NCBI GenBank assembly: GCA_947303825.1
Contig: CAMYZK010000091.1
Location: 1-8,634, forward strand
DNA from: an uncultured Prevotella sp.
GTDB lineage: Bacteria; Bacteroidota; Bacteroidia; Bacteroidales; Bacteroidaceae
Reading direction: 5' to 3'
Length of the DNA stretch: 8,634 nucleotides
This document shows positions 5,122 to 8,634 of the stretch, piece after piece. Below the pieces are notes generated by a model. The model was not told the DNA's origin. It did not search any database and saw only the letters and a list, made by a program, of their open reading frames with translations. How positions within the stretch are numbered: the stretch's first letter is position 1; each line of letters opens with the position of its first letter. A program made the position numbers and the translations under genes.

Positions 5122-7959
5122 TTATTCTTCTTTCTTATGTACTATCTTTATTGCCTCACAAGGTATGGTGAGCCACACTGTAGTGCCTTTCCCCACCTCT
5201 GTGTTGACATCTATCGTACCGCCCAGGAGTGTAGCTATCTCTTTGCAGATGGGCAGTCCGAGGCCAGTGCCGCGTGTTGACTGTTGGTCTGTGGCATTGA
5301 AGCGTTCAAACAGGTGCTTTACCTTCTCTGGCGGTATGCCCTCGCCGGTATCGCTGATGCCGATGATGAGTTTCCCCCCAATGTATTCGTATCTTGCTCT
5401 TATGCTTCCTTTCTTTGTGTGTTCAAAGGCGTTGTCGAGCAATTGCTGGATGATACGGCCTATATTAGCGTCGTCGATGAGCAATTCGAGCTGCTGATAA
5501 TGGTTTTCCACATTGAATTTTACGCCTTCGTTTATCTTGTGGCTCATTCCCATGGTGCAGTGACCGTCGAAGGTCTTCGCGAAGTCGCATGGTTGAAGGT
5601 TGAGTTCCACCATACCAGCATCAAGCCTCGACAGGAACAGGATGTCGTTGATAAGGTTGAGCAGGTAGGAGGTGTTCTCCTTTATCTCATTGATAAACAG
5701 CTCTTCCTCATCTGGTGAGTTTGACGATTCGAACATTTCAGCATATCCCACGACAACATTGAGAGGTGTGCGTATTTCCTGGCACATGTTGTGAAGGAAC
5801 TGATTTTTCACTTTTTCTATTTCTTGTGCTTTCTCCGTGTTTTGCTGTAGCATCATCTCTGTGTGAATAATCTCAGATGTGTCACGGCAAATGCCAGTAA
5901 AGGCTTTCACGTTTCCGTTGCTGTCTGTTGTTGGGAAGAGGTTTGTAAGCAGGCACAGGCGTCTGTCGTTGGGTAGCCTTAGGTTGGTTCTTATGTCGCA
6001 GTCTATCTCTGTGTCCTTCTTGTTGTCCATCGTCCTGAATGCTCTCATTATCTGGCGCTCGCATTCAGGGCCGGCCAGTTGCAGGCATCTCTGTTGTGTC
6101 AGCACGTATTGTGCTTCGTGCATGCGGTGGTTGATGGTGAGCATGTGGTCTTCGGGCGAGTAGCTTATCCTTCTTATGCCTCCCACCTGAAGAGCGTAGT
6201 TTATGTTGTTGATGTATTCAGCCTCTTCCTTCATTGCTTTTCTCAGCTGTGCCACACCCTCTTGTGCCTTTTGATAGGTTTTTGCCATCTCTGTCACTTC
6301 ACGTCCGGTGCCGTAAATGCCCAGCAGTTGTTGCTGGTCGTTGGTGACGGCTACCAGCTGCAGCTCATAGAACTTCATGGCATTCCTGCGTTTGGTGTAG
6401 GCCATTGCCAGCCCGGTTTTATCATTAAGGAAGATGGTGGCATAAAAACGTCCATTGCTTACGAATTCGTTGAAGTCGAATTCGTCTGCTCCCAGTAGCT
6501 CGCGTATGTTGACTCTGTTTCTTAAGGCCGTTTCCAGGGGTAGGTTCAGGTTTATCTGCGACCTCTCGTTCATTTCTACGATGTAGCCCCTACTGTCGTA
6601 GTAAACCATATCTACCATGGCTGTTGAGAAAACAGAACCGTATCTGTTAAGGACGTAACTGGACTCAAGCTGCTTTTCGTATTCTTCGGTTACGTCGTTC
6701 ATCGTACCGATGATGGTGATGTCACTGTCTTTATCGTGTCTTAGCACAGACAGCCTGATGTTGAAAAGCCGTTTCTTGGCTGTCATGCTGTCAACGACAG
6801 CCATATCCATCTGCTCCTCGTCTATCTCACCCTTCGCCATCTGCTCAATGGCAGTGCTCAGCCGTTTGTAGTCTTCGGGGTGGTAGTGCTCTGCAAATTC
6901 GGCAGGGCTGTATGTCCCTGTCAAGGCAGTTGAGTTGTCATGCCATGTAAACAATTGCTGTCTTACGTTGTATGTGAAGATTCTCACGTTGCACGCTTTG
7001 AGAATCATCTTGAGCCTTTCGTTATGCAGTCTTCCCTCTTGTGTCTTTTTCCTCTCCTGTATTCTGTATGCCAGACTGGATAGCAGCATAATGAGCGATA
7101 CCAACAATATAAATGCCAGTACAATGGATGTCCACATTGGAATGCTGGACTCTGTTTTGGCTTTCTCAGGATAGAACCATTTCTCCTCTAACGGTATTAG
7201 CTGGTCTTCCGACCTGAGCAGCTCGAAAGTGTTGTCGAGCATCTCAAGTAGCTGAGGGTCATTGGCCATGAAACGGTAGTCGCCCGATGGCATTTCTACG
7301 GGGGCAATGCTAAGGTTGTCTATATCGTACTTGTGGATAATCCATTTCAGCGACATGGTGTTCCACAGCACTTGCCCGTTTTCTTCTGAGCTTACATCCA
7401 TCACGGCTCTTATCATGTCGGCGTGTGGGATGGCATTGTCGCCCCATCCACGGTCTTCCATCAGGTGGTGGCTGAAGCTTCCTTCATGTACTATCACCTT
7501 CTGGCTTGACAGGTCGTTGATGGTCTGTACTCGCATGGTGCTTTTCTTCGGGTATACCACGCTATGGGTAAAAAGCTGTATTGAGTTTTTACCATAGTGC
7601 AGCGTGTAGTTGTCGTGGAAGTTGGCCACCATGCCAAGCATGAGGTCTGACTTGCGGCTGCGCAGGTCTTCTAGGGCTTGCGATGTGGGTACGAGATTTA
7701 TCTTGTATGGAATGTTCAGCTTGGATAGAATCATTTGCACCAAGTCAACATTATATCCGGTAGGATTTCCAGCGTCATCAAGGAAGGAGTAGGGCCACAG
7801 GTCATACGCATCTTCGTATACTAGCGGATTGTCCTTTGTGTACTCTCTCTGCAGTGTTGTCTGTGCACGAGACAATGTGCCAGTCAGGAAACTGACAGCT
7901 ATCAACAGTACCGTGAGGTGCTGCATTAATTGTCTGGTAAGCCTTTCTCTCCTGGTCAT
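5122..7959 (-). CDS. Membrane sensor histidine kinase-like protein HK2 lacking the phospho-acceptor histidine
   Basis: This 945-residue protein has the same layout as HK1. It has a signal peptide at 1-32 (Arg-rich start, LTVLLIAVSF, SRA-Q cleavage), a solute-binding-like periplasmic domain at about 46-263, a membrane helix at about 274-298, and PAS-like regions at about 313-427, 435-558 and 585-697 with a coiled-coil linker near 698-720. HisKA and HATPase_c follow. The H-box reads FLHNMCQEIRTPLNVVVGY: Gln727 (codon CAG, 5781-5779) replaces the acceptor His, and Cys726 replaces the usual Ser/Thr. ATP-site motifs are intact: LLDNAFEHT, SDTGEGIPPE, LFERF, RGTGLGLPI. Canonical autophosphorylation therefore looks impossible unless His723, one helical turn earlier, substitutes. 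Thr119 replaces the ligand-binding Arg of amino-acid receptors (by eye). The start ATG 7959 precedes a good signal peptide. No promoter was found in the 150 nt upstream, so read-through from the SGNH gene is possible. There is no receiver domain. Confidence 0.93.
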   Translation of the reverse strand: MTRRERLTRQLMQHLTVLLIAVSFLTGTLSRAQTTLQREYTKDNPLVYEDAYDLWPYSFLDDAGNPTGYNVDLVQMILSKLNIPYKINLVPTSQALEDLRSRKSDLMLGMVANFHDNYTLHYGKNSIQLFTHSVVYPKKSTMRVQTINDLSSQKVIVHEGSFSHHLMEDRGWGDNAIPHADMIRAVMDVSSEENGQVLWNTMSLKWIIHKYDIDNLSIAPVEMPSGDYRFMANDPQLLEMLDNTFELLRSEDQLIPLEEKWFYPEKAKTESSIPMWTSIVLAFILLVSLIMLLSSLAYRIQERKKTQEGRLHNERLKMILKACNVRIFTYNVRQQLFTWHDNSTALTGTYSPAEFAEHYHPEDYKRLSTAIEQMAKGEIDEEQMDMAVVDSMTAKKRLFNIRLSVLRHDKDSDITIIGTMNDVTEEYEKQLESSYVLNRYGSVFSTAMVDMVYYDSRGYIVEMNERSQINLNLPLETALRNRVNIRELLGADEFDFNEFVSNGRFYATIFLNDKTGLAMAYTKRRNAMKFYELQLVAVTNDQQQLLGIYGTGREVTEMAKTYQKAQEGVAQLRKAMKEEAEYINNINYALQVGGIRRISYSPEDHMLTINHRMHEAQYVLTQQRCLQLAGPECERQIMRAFRTMDNKKDTEIDCDIRTNLRLPNDRRLCLLTNLFPTTDSNGNVKAFTGICRDTSEIIHTEMMLQQNTEKAQEIEKVKNQFLHNMCQEIRTPLNVVVGYAEMFESSNSPDEEELFINEIKENTSYLLNLINDILFLSRLDAGMVELNLQPCDFAKTFDGHCTMGMSHKINEGVKFNVENHYQQLELLIDDANIGRIIQQLLDNAFEHTKKGSIRARYEYIGGKLIIGISDTGEGIPPEKVKHLFERFNATDQQSTRGTGLGLPICKEIATLLGGTIDVNTEVGKGTTVWLTIPCEAIKIVHKKEE

Positions 7960-7980
7960 TGCTCGTTAGTGCTTGTGCTA

Positions 7981-8131
7981 TTACTTCTTTTTCAGGGCTT
8001 TTTCACCCACCTTGCGGGTAAACCGCAAGGCACTGTAGTGGCCGTTACTTCTTTTTCAGGGCTTTTTTCACCCACCTTGCGGGTAAACCGCAAGGCACTG
8101 TAGTGGCCGTTACTTCTTTTTCAGGGCTTTT
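7981..8131. repeat. Tandem 64/65-nt repeat derived from the SGNH gene 3' end
   Basis: Unit 1 is 7981-8044 (64 nt) and unit 2 is 8045-8109 (65 nt); they differ only in a T-run of five versus six. A third partial copy, 8110-8131, is the actual 3' end of the SGNH hydrolase gene, so each unit begins with the complement of its stop codon and last codons (KALKKK-stop). Each full unit also carries an 8-bp hairpin. The array looks like a recent tandem duplication of the gene terminus plus its downstream hairpin, by slippage or recombination. It fills most of the space between the SGNH stop and the HK2 start. Confidence 0.95.
8075..8095 (-). other. Hairpin just after SGNH gene (repeated at 8010-8030)
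   Basis: CCTTGCGG, 5-nt loop, CCGCAAGG forms a perfect 8-bp stem, 14 nt past the SGNH stop codon. The identical hairpin recurs at 8010-8030 in the second repeat unit. The minus-strand RNA has A-runs rather than a U-tract after the stem (TGGGTGAAAAAAG), so it is not a standard intrinsic terminator. It may protect the 3' end of the SGNH mRNA or partly reduce read-through into HK2. Confidence 0.6.
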
Positions 8132-8634
8132 ACCACTTGGTCGGCAATCTGCTGCATGCCTTTCACGTTGGGGTGTCCGGCAGTCTTGTCAATGCCGCTT
8201 AGTATGATTACAGGCACACCATAGTGTTTGCATATCTCGGTGATGCTGCTGTTAATGCTCTCCTTAAGGTCACAGTTCAGTATGTAGTGAATCTCGGCAG
8301 TGGGGTATCTGTCTTGCATGTGGCTCAACAGGTATGCCAGGGCCGGCCTGAAGGTGTAGAGGTCGGCACGCTTCCAGTCACTGTATTTATATTCGCCGAT
8401 GGGGGCGTTGGCCCATGAGTCGTTTGTTGCTCCGAAGATGAGTATCACGTCGGGTGTCCCCAGATTTGTATGCCTTGTGATGAACGAGCGGTGGGTGTAG
8501 TCGGCATCGCCGTAGCCGGTATTGCAAATAGTGCTGCCGCTCCACGAGTTGTTCTTCTCAAGCTTCCATCCCATGCGGTCTATCACCTGCCACCACCACG
8601 TCTGCCTCACCGTGCGCACGTCGGTGCGCTGTGG
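8110..8634 (-). CDS. SGNH/GDSL-family hydrolase, C-terminal part (5' end outside window)
   Basis: The frame is open to the window edge (PQRTDVRTVRQTWWWQVIDR) for 174 codons, so the apparent GTG start at 8619 is probably internal. Features are block III as GATND (residues 68-72 of the visible part), the surrounding PDVILIFGATNDSWA, an upstream NNSWSGSTICNTGYGD matching the block II glycine region, and a C-terminal DKTAGHPNVKG that should supply the catalytic His (His154) with an Asp nearby (Asp149). The nucleophile Ser (GDS block I) lies outside the window. Members are esterases or lipases, often deacetylating carbohydrates; the substrate is not evident here. The protein closely resembles the plain SGNH proteins I recall from Bacteroides and Prevotella. 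The C-terminus is KALKKK, and the last 22 nt of the gene are repeated twice downstream. Confidence 0.88.
   Translation of the reverse strand, partial: PQRTDVRTVRQTWWWQVIDRMGWKLEKNNSWSGSTICNTGYGDADYTHRSFITRHTNLGTPDVILIFGATNDSWANAPIGEYKYSDWKRADLYTFRPALAYLLSHMQDRYPTAEIHYILNCDLKESINSSITEICKHYGVPVIILSGIDKTAGHPNVKGMQQIADQVVKALKKK

Noticed and set aside
7981..8043. A short frame in the tandem repeat reading GHYSALRFTRK...KALKKK, resembling an SGNH hydrolase C-terminus
   Set aside because: It is closed upstream by a TGA within about six codons, has no start, and the second unit has a one-base difference that breaks the frame; the hairpin explains the sequence better.
8010..8095. Intrinsic terminators after the SGNH gene
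   Set aside because: The stems are good but the RNA made from this strand has A-runs, not U-runs, after them.

Overview
The window looks like a chromosomal segment from a Bacteroidales bacterium, perhaps Prevotella-like. The reasons are a Bacteroidetes-type promoter (TTTG, 19 nt, TACCTTTG) upstream of metG, the lack of clear Shine-Dalgarno sequences, the protein resemblances of MetRS, the AraC regulator and the SGNH hydrolase, and large periplasmic-sensor histidine kinases with a solute-binding domain. The genus is not resolvable by eye.

All five genes lie on the minus strand, so transcription runs from high to low coordinates. In that order they are: the C-terminal part of an SGNH/GDSL hydrolase (8634-8110, 5' end outside the window); a 150-nt gap holding two tandem 64/65-nt repeat units with hairpins; two consecutive sensor histidine kinases of the same architecture, HK2 (7959-5122) and HK1 (5113-2339), separated by only 8 nt; a 151-nt gap with a GC-rich hairpin and a direct repeat of 21-bp period; an AraC-family regulator with a cupin sensor domain (2187-1315); a 672-nt gene-free region; and the 5' part of metG, methionyl-tRNA synthetase (642-1, 3' end outside the window), which carries a 1-nt frameshift.

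The most interesting protein observation is the kinase pair. HK1 has a canonical H-box (His709). HK2 has Gln727 at the phospho-acceptor position, although its ATP-binding motifs look intact. The two may work as a heteromeric sensor in which HK2 regulates, or phosphorylates in trans, HK1. Neither kinase has a receiver domain and no response regulator is visible, so the phosphorelay partner must be encoded elsewhere. The AraC protein has no receiver domain and is a separate, probably ligand-responsive regulator.

The most interesting DNA observation is a 395-bp non-coding element between araC and metG. It is bounded by two 86-bp inverted arms that align without gaps (73 of 86 positions identical by my count). 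Each arm holds two copies of a TATCCTACACCCA-like motif, and the interior holds a 13-bp direct repeat with 21-bp period plus alternating complementary 5-mers. It could be a non-autonomous mobile element (MITE-like) or a dispersed regulatory repeat. No tRNA, rRNA, CRISPR array or transposase gene was seen.
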